Below are positions 23,031-34,634 of a stretch of 64,000 nucleotides of DNA, piece after piece. Source of the stretch: Wyeomyia smithii (taxonomy: Eukaryota > Arthropoda > Insecta > Diptera > Culicidae); contig NC_073696.1 of NCBI RefSeq assembly GCF_029784165.1, positions 188,890,498-188,954,497 on the forward strand. The letters run 5' to 3'. The notes under the pieces are model-generated. The model was given only the letters and a program-made list of their open reading frames with translations, was not told where the DNA came from and made no database searches. The translations under genes were made by a program, and so were the position numbers. Positions within the stretch are counted from its first letter, which is position 1; every line of letters starts with the position of its first letter.

Positions 23031-24299
23031 GGTAGAGCGGGGCTAGTTGGTCATTTTTGGTAAAAATGTTCTCTAACTTTTTGTAGGAATTATTATGGTA
23101 AAAACTCATTACATGAAAATGTTGCGTCAAGTCTGTAGCTTCTAGGAAAAATATGACCGACTCAAAATAAATTACGATTTTGCGGATATTTTATGTTTTT
23201 TGAGCTGATGTCAATTTGTCCAACTAGCCCCTCAGGTGGGGTAAATTGGTCAGGGTGTGGGGTAAATTGACCATTTTTGTTTCGGAAGGACAATTCAGTT
23301 ATCCTTCCTCACTGTATTTGCGGCAGCCTGTAGCGTCTCAGTGGAAGTCAAACCTTTCCGGTTTTTTGTTAATACGTTCGCTTGCCGAACTCCTAAACCA
23401 TGAGAAATGTAACTCATAATTGCATGTTAAAAATCGTATTATTCCTTCATACCAGACGAAAGGTATATGATGAAATCTCTCTAATGGCTTGATTTGACAC
23501 CAAATCAAAGAAAACGCGGATTAAATTTAAAACCGGAGCCGAATTCTAGATTCGCATCTGCAATCACAAGCCCACTACCAAAGCCTAATTAGTTTTTTTG
23601 TTGTTGAAAACTTGCATTTGATGAAATTTTCGTCGGGTAGGAGGCATTTGTCGATGCATTAGTGTACGTTAACATTATTTTAGATCAATGACTCGGCATT
23701 TATAGTAAAATTTGAAACATTCATAAAAATGACGACGAAATGAAGTTAACTTTAACCAAATTCTTCATCATTTGAAATGAACGGTTTTGCTAAGCAGAGC
23801 ACATGTTGTTTTCGTTTGGTTTTAGTATGCATCACGAAATGCGCCGTTCCTGGAATTGCATATACTTGATTACTTGAATTCATTGATGATGTGCATAGGG
23901 CCAACCAGCCCCGCTAGTATGTGACCAACTAGCCCCTCATGTATTAAATATGAAAATTACTTAAAATACATGAAAATAAAATTTTGGCGAAAATTTGTTT
24001 TACACAACTTAAAACTAACAAAAAGTACTGTCATTACGCATTTAACTAGGTTTATTTTAATTTGGCTAGCTTTGTTTAGACAAAAAGTTTCAACTTGAAA
24101 ACCGAGTAGAATTGATGGCCAATTTGGCACCAACCTGTATTTATTATACGTCCTAATTAAAACTGTACTTTATTTTGTCATTTAGTTTCTCTGGTTATCT
24201 GTTACATATCGCCCATATTACACGATTTTTTTGATACGTAGATTCGAAGATATTCTCATTGACCAACTTACCCCGTAACCAACTAGCCCCGCTCTACCC
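23031..24299. mobile_element. TA-flanked inverted-repeat element, copy 2
   Basis: A 1269-bp relative of 4309-5561 in the same orientation. It has GGTAGAGCGGGGCTAGTTGG at the left and CCAACTAGCCCCGCTCTACC(C) at the right, with TA on both sides (23029-23030 and 24300-24301). The internal GGGGTAAATTGACC and GACCAACTAGCCCC words are retained. The copies differ by scattered substitutions, so neither insertion is very recent. No transposase. Confidence 0.8.
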
Positions 24300-24301
24300 T
24301 A

Positions 24302-25507
24302 CTTAACATGTTTTTTGCCTCTTACGTTTTTTTGAACACATTAGCGTGCAACCAAGCCCTAGCTAGATTTTGATATTTTTCTTGGCAGCACCAAAAATAT
24401 ATATACTCTGCCAATAAAAACCTAAAAGATGATTGAATTTTATTATTTTAGGATTATTTCTGTATCTGTTGCTAATAGTGAGCGTTAGAAATTCACATTT
24501 ACGGAGATGGGTTGAAAAATTGAAAGGCTGAAAATTAGTTAAAAATTATCCACTCTGTTCACTGTCGAAGAATGAATTGTGTTATATTGATCATACATTT
24601 CAGTGGATCTATGCTATGCTGTGTCATAAAATGCTCTAAATTTCCAAATTTAATTTCAAAATAAGAACTCGTTCAGAATGTAAGTCACTAATAGTTTTAT
24701 GATTTGAAATTATTATCAGAATCATATTGCATAATTGGAATTTGATTATTCTTTTCAAAGATGAAATCTTTCAAACTTAACTTTCAAGTAGTTTGTCTTG
24801 CCTTTCTACGTCCTGAATTTTTTACTAAATGTTTTGGAGCATTGATTGTCATGTTACAATAAATAATAAACTTCAAGAAAAATTCAATTTCTTTTTATAT
24901 TAATAAAAAAATTAGTGTTGTCTTCTAGCGTTCTGAATTAATATTTGAAATAACTCAAAACAGATGCATGTAGGAAGATAATTATTATAGGCATTTTGGT
25001 TGTAAATTTCTATCCAAATCTTTTGAATCATTATCATTATCATAATGCTGAGATTGATTTTGTTTGAAAACCCAACCTTCAAAAAACATTTTTATTTATT
25101 TGTCGTCATTCATACGTAGATCATATTAATTACATTTCATTCTTAACTTACTAACCTCGAAAAAAATATTTTCTTAAGTGTAGTTTTGTTCATTGTTACA
25201 TCGATTGATTCACAATATTGGTTATAACATGACATCATTCTATTCAGAGGTTCGTTTTTTTTTCATAGTTTGTTTGTTAATTACTGATATAAAACAAATT
25301 TCTATTTCTTAGAGAACGAAAGGAGCATTTAAGTTCAAATTTGCCAAGATTTCTGCGCTGTTTATTCTTTGTGTATTTTTTTTTCCTCATCTATATATTC
25401 TTTGTGTAATAACATCGTATAAAAAATACCACTGCGAACTCTCGTCGCTTTTAAAGCCCATCCAGATTTATTAACATACATCGCGACTCATAGGAAGGTA
25501 AAGGTAA
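24302..25507. other. AT-rich gap, nothing recognised
   Basis: No frames with family signatures, no terminal repeats and no splice-linked exons. Confidence 0.4.
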
Positions 25508-25769
25508 ACTGCCGTGAGATGACAAAGTGACGTAAGTGCCACTTTCTCGAATATGAGTTTTTCATGCCAATTTGTTCATTATTCGAAGACCTATCTTTTG
25601 GTATCTTCCTTTTCGTTGTTACTTATTCGTACGTTACATAAAATCAAAAAAAAACAAAGTGACGTTGGCACACATTTCCATACAAAAGTGACGAAGATCT
25701 CTTTCGTTTTCGGGCCGTACTGAAAAACTGATCACTTGGATCTACGTCACAATGTCATCTCACGGCAGT
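25508..25769. mobile_element. 262-bp MITE abutting a LINE fragment
   Basis: Inverted ends ACTGCCGTGAGATGACAAAG and TGTCATCTCACGGCAGT, with further inverted pairing inside (GTGACG and CGTCAC). A TAA lies at each boundary (25505-25507 and 25769-25771), compatible with a 3-bp TWA-type duplication, but the edge is ambiguous by one base. Non-coding. It interrupts the 3' end of the LINE at 25772. Confidence 0.65.
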
Positions 25770-25771
25770 AA

Positions 25772-27060
25772 AGTGGTCCAACCTAGCTTTCGTAGAGCAT
25801 ACAACAAAAATTGCTTTTGTACTGATTCTATGCGGTTTATATGTGTATCATGATATGGCGACCAGACTATACTACAATATTCCAGCAGGGGCCTGACGTG
25901 TGCAACATACAATGTTTTGATGGTGTATGGATCTTTGAAGTGCAAACTGAATCTTTTAATAAATCCGAGCATATTACTTGCCTTATATATAATGTTATTA
26001 TAATGGTCAACAAAGGTTAATTTGGAGTCGAGCGTGGTTCTTAGATCTCTTACAAGACTGCTTCTTTCAACTGTTTTCATGTCTATAGTGATTGTTCTTT
26101 GTCTTATGCTATGTTTCCTGGTAAACGAAATGGAATTACATTTTTTCACGTTAAGTTTCAACAGGCTGCTCATGCACCACGTGTGAAAATTATCAACTTC
26201 ACGTTGAAATAGTTCGAGATCAAAATCTTTACGTATTTCAAGAAAAAGTTTCATGTCGTATGCGTATATCAAAACGTTCAGCACCTTTAAGACATGTTCT
26301 ACATCGTTTACAAATAAAATAAAAAGTAGCGGACCTAGATGAGAACTTTGTGGCACACCGGATGTCACATTCACGACTGATGATAATCTGCTTTTAAACC
26401 TTACTTTTTGTGTTCTGTCGGTCAAGTATAACTGAATCCATTTTAAAAATCTCGGATCAAATCCTATTTTAGATAATTTGAAAAGCAATAGAGGGATGTC
26501 AACTCAATCAAATGCCTTACTGACGTCAGTATATAATGTTTCAACTTGATTTCCTTTATCCATTGCGTTTATAGTGAAAGTTACAAAATTCAACAAGTTT
26601 GTGGCCGTTGAACGGCCTTTGATGAAACCGTGTTGTTTGCTAGAAATCAAATTTTTAACATGTCCAAAAAACGTTGATTGATGATTGGTTCAAATAGTTT
26701 AGGAATGCACGATATTATTGCAACTCCACGATAGTTTTTAACATTTGATTTCTTGCCGCTTTTGAAAATTGGGATTAAAAATGACTCTTTCCAAATTGGT
26801 GGCTGCGTTCTAGGGAAGAGTTGAACAACCACAACAGAGGTTGTGCAAGTTCCTTCGAAACTGATTTTGAAAATACTGGCGGTAGCCCATCTGGTCCCGC
26901 ACATTTTGATACACCCATCCATCTTTGACATTTCACCAACAGCTTCGGGTTTCTTACAAATTTTAAAAAAGTTTAACGCTTTTCGTAGAGCATTTTCAAC
27001 AAACAATTTTGTTGATTTACAGCTTATTAGGCTACTATTAGACGGATTTCGACTGAACTA
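25772..27060 (-). pseudogene. Non-LTR retrotransposon RT fragment
   Basis: Two minus-strand frames give most of a LINE reverse transcriptase. The 26647-27006 part has the fingers region (FLIPIFKSGKKSNVKNYRGV). After a frameshift zone with HGFIKGRST and SKAFD, the 25760-26488 part has GVPQSSHLGPLLFILFVND (motif B), a catalytic box altered to YAYD from YADD, and the thumb (IESVQKQFLLYALRKLGW). The 5' ORF1 and endonuclease regions are missing and the 3' end is cut by the MITE. It is closely related to the LINE at 50-54 kb. It is inactive. Confidence 0.85.
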
Positions 27061-29076
27061 ATGCTTACTCAACAAAATTATTTCTCGGGTTATTAGTTCC
27101 CTACAATCCATTCTCAGACAGTTTCTCTATATAACCTGTTTCTGAGTTACAATGCTTTGAATAAAACCTAGGCATCTGTCTCGGGGCTTTATTTCAAATA
27201 AAGCCGCGATATGTGAGCGACTGTCAAACGAGTAGAGTTTAGATTGGGCTGCCATTACTTTGGTCCACCCGCAGAGAATACTCACTAAGTCAAATACGAG
27301 TGCTAAGTTTCATTCAAATCAAAAATGGTCGATATCGACGATATTTCATAGATCATTTGGCATGGAAACCCTTAATAAAGTTAAAGCTGTCAACTCAGCC
27401 TAGGTACAATTTTTATTAGTTGAAATATCCTATAGGTATGAATTGAATGGTGGAATATCCTATTTTTACAAATTTTATTTATGGAACTTAATTGTATCTA
27501 TTATAAACAATACATTTCAGACTGTAACAGCACTTAAATTGGAAGCAGTAAAGTTAAAAAATAAATTAAATTAAATTTTTTAATTTTTGAAACCGTAATC
27601 TTGTAAAAAATTACAATATTTTCGTCAACAAATTTATACGCCAGGCTCAGCAAATAAATCTTCGTTGCTACCGCTTAACTTCATTCTAAATTAGCATCGG
27701 AAACATTGCGAACAAGCTGAACAACGTTTAAAAAAAACTCTTCCACTGACAAAACAGATAACCATCTGAGAATAACCATATGTAACAGTTTAGAAAAACA
27801 TAGGCTTGCAATGCTGACCGTTGCGCAGCTAATGACCCAGAAACTTACAAATTTGAAAAGTACAATAAATATAAAAAGTTTCACAGTGCACGAAAATTTT
27901 ATATAACTCAGAGCATCACATCATATTTTTTTCTGACGTTTTAACCACTCATAGAAATTTATTCACTATTCTCATAGCAATTATTATTTAGTTACAAATA
28001 TCTTCCGCGTGCTTTAAAACGTTACGATTGTTTAATTAGGTTTGAACAATAACTTTTAAAAAATATAACACGAATCAAGAATCCCGAAAACAAAACAAAG
28101 GTATGTGAACTATTTCACTGTTAACGAGGTTCATTCAAGTCCTTACTCTGCACTGATGCACTTACTTGACACTAGGACGATTCAACACATTGATGAAACC
28201 AAATCAGAGCGGTTTGCCCACGAGCACTGGAGTCGAACTGATTGTCGCCATATAATATACTTTTCTTTTTATAGATATGCTCCTTTTGTGTGTAAAGCGA
28301 GGATTACCCAGTTGCAGTGCAGTAGTAAATCAGATCGGAAGGTAAGCAGAAATGCAAAAAAAAAACGATCGGCCTGCAACCTATACGGTGGGAATTTCTT
28401 GCTGCAGGGTGGTATGTATCGTATTGATGAAACAAAATTAAATTACCAGAAAAATTTTGGTAATTTAGTTACAGTATTTCAATTATTATTTTTGCAAACT
28501 ATTCGAGGTAATTAATTTGTAGTTGTCTTTTATCTGTGTTTTACAGAGATTGAATGTTTGGTATTTAGTTTGCGAATAAGCAATTAGTGAAGTATATTAC
28601 TTTAATGGTGTTGAAGTATGATTTTGCTAATACTATTCTAACTAATAAAATATAGGATACAGTAATCACTTTTAAATATAAAAAGCTGTGATTGTTATAG
28701 GGTAGATTTTTGATAAAGTAAAAAACAATTTATTTTGTAACTCCAGAAGATGAAAAAGTAATTTCAAAAGAAAATTTACATTGCTTCAAAAATATCTTTA
28801 ATTATATATACATTAAAAAAACTCTAGCAGTCTGACATGAGTGACATATGAGTGAAATGCACAATTTCTACTTATTACAGATATAAACTTGTAACCCAGT
28901 TTGATACAATTTTGATTTTACATGATTTCTCAATATTCTCTGCAGATTTTCTCGACTATCAACAGTTTTAGCAGCTTGATATTTCTGGCAAATTTATTTA
29001 TTACCTTCCAGGCCGTTGATAAACGTCATTCATCATTTTAGTTTATTGCTATTTTTTCTCAGCTGAATAACAAACC
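27061..29076. other. Gap 3' of the peroxidase pair, nothing recognised
   Basis: AT-rich. A plus-strand open stretch at 28105-28515 has no recognisable domain. AATAAATAAA on the minus strand near 28993 could serve as the poly(A) signal of the 29077-29901 gene. Confidence 0.4.
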
Positions 29077-29901
29077 TTACGCACAATATTGGTCCATCAA
29101 ATCTTCCAACAGATACGGATGCACATTTGCTCCGAATCGCTCTACAGGTACTCCATTTCGATCAGTCAAAAACATTGTAAAATTACTGTTGATAAATCCT
29201 CCGCAGTTTCCCGGTTTACTCTTCTTGAGAAATTTATATAATTCGGTGCACTTAGAGCCATTAACCTGTAAATGATATAAGATAAGAATCGCATATATAG
29301 ACACGCGGTTGTAACCTGTACGCATTGAGATGACATCTACGGGTTCGATCTGAAACAAAAGCCGTGTTTGATTCCCCAAAGATGACCCCCATGTATTTCC
29401 CACCTGCCCAATTAGAGCATCGCTTCAATAACACTATGTCCATTTAGGAATACAGAATACACGCCTAGTTAGACTACGCAGCGATAACTTACTTCTATCT
29501 CAGCAAAAACATCTCCTAATCGGCGCTGAGCATTTTTCTCGAAAAAGTCTAGAACTTCGCTCGTTGACTCGTTGGCACCAAATTGAAAACATGGGAACAG
29601 GAGAATATTAAGATCTGTAGAAGAAACATCAAGCGAGCATGGGAATGACAATACGTGTTGTGAATTATTATGACGGAAAGTATAGGATTAATAAACGATA
29701 TGGCAAACCTTGTTTGGTGTCACTGTGATACTTTTTGTGCAGTGGAGCGAGCATTGAGATCACTTTTTCACACACCGGATCCTTGGTGGAAAAATTCATC
29801 ACTAAGCATACAGTGCCTTTGTATTTGCTCAGACTAACATCGTTCCCGTTGATGTCAACTGCAGTAAAGTCATAGATTGTTTTGGCGTTTTTCAGATCCA
29901 T
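29077..29901 (-). CDS. Glutathione peroxidase-like pseudoenzyme, three exons
   Basis: Exons 29709-29901, 29493-29614 and 29077-29265 join in frame (phases 1 and 0) to 167 residues. Intron positions and phases match the active peroxidase at 33544-34634, and exon 2 is 122 nt in both. The fold markers are present: YDFTAVDINGNDVSLSKYKG, FPCFQFG, LGDVFAEI, NFTMFLT and a C-terminal helix. The chemistry is gone: the peroxidatic position is Asp41, the tetrad Gln is Asn79, the Trp is Ser132, and the resolving Cys is Glu90. Only the tetrad Asn (Asn133) remains. New cysteines are at 32, 44, 111, 126 and 166. There are no stops or frameshifts, and acceptors are good (ACAG), so it looks maintained. The intron 1 donor is weak (GGTTTGCC). 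A redox-silent sensor, scaffold or binding role is possible; none is shown. Confidence 0.82.
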
Positions 29902-31003
29902 GTTGTGCTGATTAATAACTTGATTATGTACCGGAACTATTCTGCGAAGAAACGGTCATATTACAGTTTTTGTAATGGAAAATTTTATTATTAGGCAAAA
30001 AAATTAGTGCTTATTTAAACATAGGAATTGTTTTCATGTTTGAAACTCAAAAAACCCATATCGATTGTTATTGTTTCGATTGTTATTTTTAATAAAGATC
30101 GATGGTTAAAAATTTTTCAAAGTTATTCAAGCATTGGAGAGTTATCAATATTGATAAAGTTTAACAAACTGTTTCATGAAGTTAAAAAAATCGTTGTTGA
30201 GATGTTGAGAACAAATAAAATGTGTGCCAGGGTTAACATTCGAATATTTTAGAAATATTTCAAAACACTGACAGTCCGCAATATCAAATTTATAATATAT
30301 CAGGGCCCAGAGAAACCAAAATAATTTGAGATTTAATCACAAAAAAAAATCACTTAAGTTGTTTACTGATAGTTTGAATCATTAGAAGTAATCAATATAG
30401 ATAATCAAGAACGATTAAATACTGCTTGTTATTTTTCCCTATTGAGCTACGTTTAATGAATCGAGGTAAGAATGGCGTTATAACAACAGTTAATTACATT
30501 TTTTTAAAATTTGAAACTGGTATTTTTTAAAGTTTTATAAATCTAAGTTTGAATAGCGCTATAAAAATTGTTAGCTATGATTTTTGGAAGTTTGAAAACA
30601 TTCATATACTCACAAATTTAATTTTAGAAATATTTTGAACCGCTGTTTCTCAAAACTCTAGGTTTAACAGCCAGAAATTTATATAATTTTAGTTCGCTGA
30701 TGACTAACAGTCTTACTGACTTCTGCACTCATGAATTTGCAAAACCGTTTTCAAATAGGTATTTGAGGCTGGCATGAAAATCTGGAAAAAATCAAATTGC
30801 TGGTGGTTACAATTACTAACAATGCGAATTGACAGGAAGCTAATAATTGATACTTTAATGGTAAAATTAATACCAGTAATGCTACAACGCTGTTTCGGAG
30901 GACTGAGGTCAAAAATTTTTAAGTAAAAACGAAAGCAATGGTCGTTTTTAATCATAAATTGATTAAATAATGCAGTTATGAGCTATAATTATAGAAGCAT
31001 AAC
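29902..31003. other. Gap upstream of the peroxidase-like gene
   Basis: AT-rich DNA that must include the promoter of the 29077-29901 gene. I could not identify a TATA box or initiator with confidence. No other gene is seen. Confidence 0.4.
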
Positions 31004-32202
31004 TAGAGATACCATCCGTCCTGATTTAGCAGGACATGTCCTGATTTTGAGACCCTGTTTTGACGTCCTGGTTTAATTTTTCATTTTCTGGCATTTGTCC
31101 TGATTTTCATAAGGTTTTCAATTTTGTAGTGTGATAATAATATGCAGAATTTTTCAAAATCAATAATTTTTTTGACTCCAGAACACAACGGTCACTACGG
31201 ACGATTTTGTTTTTAATTGAATCTTAGTTAAGTGACGAGAGAAATCTTTTAGGTATTGTAACCGTTAAACATTTGGCTTAACGGGGGACTCTACTCTGTA
31301 AGGTCGAAAATTATTTTTTTTCCAATGTTTAGAGTAAAGTAAGGTGTACGGCTATTTTGGATATTAATTGAGGTTCATGTGAAGATTTATTTTGCATGTC
31401 GTGGTTGCACATATAGTGTATTATATATTGTATAGTTGTTGGCAGCTGGGAACGTGAATGCCCTCCCTAAATGGGAGGTAGGTTTTTCTCAGCAAGTACT
31501 GAACCGATTTGGCTAAATTTTTTTTAGCAAGAATGGATTATCTAACTTGGTACATAGCCGTTTTTGAAATTTAAAAAAATTGACAAAACGGCGGCCATTT
31601 TAGTAAAAAATTAGCTTTTTTCATAAAAAAATCACTTTAAGAAATCATAAAATATTGAAAAAAAAAATTAAATATTTAAAAAACGGCTAGTAAGTAAGAT
31701 AATCCATTTTTACAAGCTGGAAAAAAAATTCAGCTAGATAGGCTCAGTATATGCTGAGAAAAACTCACTATAAGTTAAAAAACATGGTTTCGCGAAAAAC
31801 GCTGCCAATAGCATAATATGTACTAACTATACTTGCACACAAAACACACAAAATACATCTCCAAACATACCTTAATCAATATCCAAAATACCCGAACACT
31901 TCATTTCACCCTAAACATCCAGAAAAAATCACATTTTATTTTTCGACTCTTCAGTCAGTCCCATCTAAACGGTAAGTTTAATTTGAAAAAGTTCACATGT
32001 GCTGAACATCTGCCTATACATTCAAAACTGCTTAGATCGTTTGAGAATTATGTTGAACAAGTAAAGAAGTAGTTTGGTGTTTTTGAATTGCAAATCACAT
32101 TTAACGTGGTATATTATTTTAAACTTTGAAGAACAGCTTAGCTCAAATTTGTACCGAAAAAAAGGTGTCCTGATTTCTAATTTCAACCAGATGGTATCCC
32201 TA
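31004..32202. mobile_element. hAT-like element between the two GPx genes
   Basis: The ends TAGAGATACCATCCG and the inverted CCAGATGGTATCCCTA form TIRs of about 15 bp. The flanks AGCATAAC (30996-31003) and AGCATAGC (32203-32210) match at 7 of 8 bases, fitting an aged 8-bp hAT duplication. TCCTGATT words recur near both ends. A second inverted repeat is nested at about 31472-31776 (TTTTTCTCAGCA ... TGCTGAGAAAAA, GGATTATCT ... AGATAATCC). No transposase. Confidence 0.65.
31472..31776. repeat. Nested inverted repeat, about 300 bp
   Basis: The arms carry TTTTTCTCAGCAAGTACTGA, GGCTAAATTTTTTTTAGCAA and AATGGATTATCT. The opposite arm carries AGATAATCCATTTTTACAAG, TTCAGCTAGATAGGCTCAGT and TGCTGAGAAAAAC. 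It lies inside the hAT-like element and probably represents a separate MITE insertion. The TSD is not clear. Confidence 0.5.
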
Positions 32203-32210
32203 AGCATAGC

Positions 32211-33440
32211 GGAAGTTAAGGATGCATATTGTTAGTCAAATAATTCTTCCTCCAGGTTTTGGACGTAACCTGGAACACAGCTTTTGATTTCAATGTCGAA
32301 ATATCGTGAAAAAATGTATTTCCAATGCAACTTTTTTGAATTTTTATGATATATTCTAACGGTTGAAAAATATAGATCCACTTAGCATTCACAGTTGCAT
32401 ACAATTTCAACTTTTATTAGAACCAAATGTTCATACAAAGGGAAAACATAAAGGTATTCCAATGTTTGGACGGTCGTTGATGTTTCTTTTTTATCTTCAT
32501 AACCTCTGCATAATCCCCACAGAAAAATTATTCTGTATTTATTTATTTTACGTTTTTTTTTTCACTAGTTTGTTTTTTTTGACCTGCACAGTACTTTTCA
32601 GTTTAATTGAGCCAAATACTATTGACACTGGTTTGTATCTCAACTAATCCTACTTTAAAAACTACTCATGTTCATTCGATCAAAAAAAGAATTTCACCAG
32701 TTCATCACTTCAACAAATTTAGTGTGATGAACGATGGGATAAAAATTTACAAAAACAAAAAACACAGACAGTACAGTGCATTGGTAGTTTAAAAATAATA
32801 CGAACTGGTTTTACAACCGTCAGGATCACAATAACTCTAGCGAAGAGAACTTTTAATTTGGTACCACACGCGACTGCCTACTCCTAAATACTAAACAAAG
32901 TTTGCTACCGAAAAAGAATAAATACACCGAGCAGAACAACTGAAACTTTAATTGCAATGCATATTCATGGCACAATCCGTCATACGGCGCACACAATTTC
33001 ATAGCTTCCTGCAGGTCACTTTCGAATTTGCTACCTCGCGAAATTTTAAGGCATTAATTTGGTTAATTTGCGTAGTATCGCTGAGTCCTCGCGTGTTGTA
33101 AGATATTCAATGCAGTGTTAACCAGTAGATATCTTTTTATTTGACAAAATATCGATTCATTGATGATTCTTTCAAAGGCACAAGGACAAATACATTGATA
33201 ATTAGGAACATTTTTGAAACCTACCTCAAACTTACATTTTGAACATGAACTTCACCCTACCGATCTGCATTTACGCAACGAATGACCCCAGGGGTTAATC
33301 AGCAAAGTGTTTGATGGCAGTGGAAGAAATGATTTATGTTTTCGAGTTACGGCTTCGGTGTTTTTAATGTACACTAATTGGCAAATTAATTAAAATTAGC
33401 AAATAGAGTAGCGAATAATAAACTTTGGTGAAACGTGAAT
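32211..33440. other. Gap 3' of the active GPx gene
   Basis: No coding signature. Several short open frames are chance products of AT-rich DNA. Confidence 0.4.
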
Positions 33441-33446
33441 TTTATT
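33441..33446 (-). terminator. Polyadenylation signal AATAAA
   Basis: AATAAA on the minus strand about 100 nt past the stop codon at 33544, a plausible end for the GPx transcript. Confidence 0.5.
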
Positions 33447-33543
33447 AGAATTTTCAAACTTTATGTTTGGGTGTGAGTATGTTACACAAATTCTACATTG
33501 GGCATATTTGATTTTTAAATGGTTATCTGATTCAGAAATTACC

Positions 33544-34634
33544 CTAAAGTAATTTATCGATATCTTTGACAATATCCAACGGATTCGTGGTAGGGGCGAA
33601 GCGTGCCACAGGCTGTCCTTCTTTGTTCACAAGAAATTTAGTGAAATTCCACTTGATGAAGCTACCCAAACTGCCGCCTTGTTTGTGCTTCAAGTACTTG
33701 AATAACGGATCAGCATCGTCACCGTTCACGTTGACCTGTAACAAAAATTGTTTTAATGCATAAAGTTCATTTTTTTTAATCTTGCAGTCTGTTTCCGGCA
33801 CACTTGTAATATCTAGATGAGTAACCAAGTGCAGTTTCACATATGGTATAAAAATTCCTCATAAACTTTATTGAGATATTTTTATACCTAATATTATTGC
33901 AGTGATTTATTTTTATAAAACAAATTCATAAATTGATTGGTTGACATGAGTTTGTTCATAAAAAGAGAATTTATAGAATTGTGGTTTTATCAAAAGACAA
34001 AAGATAACTGTTTTCATTTCCTTATTGAGTTTAATGTATGCACGTGTGCCAAGTTCCAAAGAAACTTTTAAAAGTTCTACTGGTATTTGAGTTGCAAAAT
34101 GTATCTTTCGTTTTAAATTTTTCCTAAAATTTCTGAAATAATTCTTAACAAATTCAACGCTTATTTTTGTAATATATAACATTAATGCCAAATAGAAAGC
34201 AACAGAATATTCAAAACAATCACTATTCTATGATGAATCACTTACTCTGGCGAAAACGTCTCCTACATCTGCATTAGCATTGCGCAAATGGCAAACCATT
34301 TCCTCGCCGTCCTTTTCCGGCATTTGTGATCCAAATTGGTTGCACGGAAATGAAAGGATTTTGAAATCTACGAAGAACCAAACAAACGGCGATCAACAGA
34401 TTGCATGAGTTTTCATACATTTATAATCTTACCATTCTCAGCATATTTTTTCGACAACTCGGTCAATTCTTCGTAATTTCCTTTGGTGAGACCGCACTTC
34501 GAAGCGATGTTGACAATCAATAACACTTTTCCTTGATATTTTTCCAGGCTGATATCGTTGCCCTGACCATCTTTGACGGTGAAATCGTACACCGATTTGG
34601 CGCTCTTGTAATCCGTAGTTGATTCAGATGCCAT
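33544..34634 (-). CDS. Glutathione peroxidase, cysteine type (PHGPx-like), three exons
   Basis: Exons 34433-34634, 34246-34367 and 33544-33735 join in frame (phases 1 and 0; donors GGTAAG and GTAAG, acceptors TAG and ACAG) to 171 residues. The family reduces lipid and hydrogen peroxides; insect members use Cys instead of Sec and are recycled by thioredoxin. Visible motifs are VNIASKCGLT with peroxidatic Cys47 (codon TGC, not TGA), FPCNQFGSQ with tetrad Gln82, MVCHL with resolving Cys93, and KWNFTKFLV with Trp137 and Asn138. The C-terminal DIVKDIDKLL also matches the family. Length is normal. ATG at 34634 gives the cytosolic form. The frame stays open for a few codons upstream, so a longer form with an N-terminal targeting exon is possible. 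It is a tandem partner of the dead paralogue 3.6 kb downstream, on the same strand. Confidence 0.95.

Noticed and set aside
28105..28515. Plus-strand 136-codon frame
   Set aside because: No recognisable domain, no splice partners, AT-rich context; treated as chance.
34490..34502. Selenocysteine in the glutathione peroxidase
   Set aside because: The catalytic codon is TGC in frame, so it is a cysteine-type enzyme.
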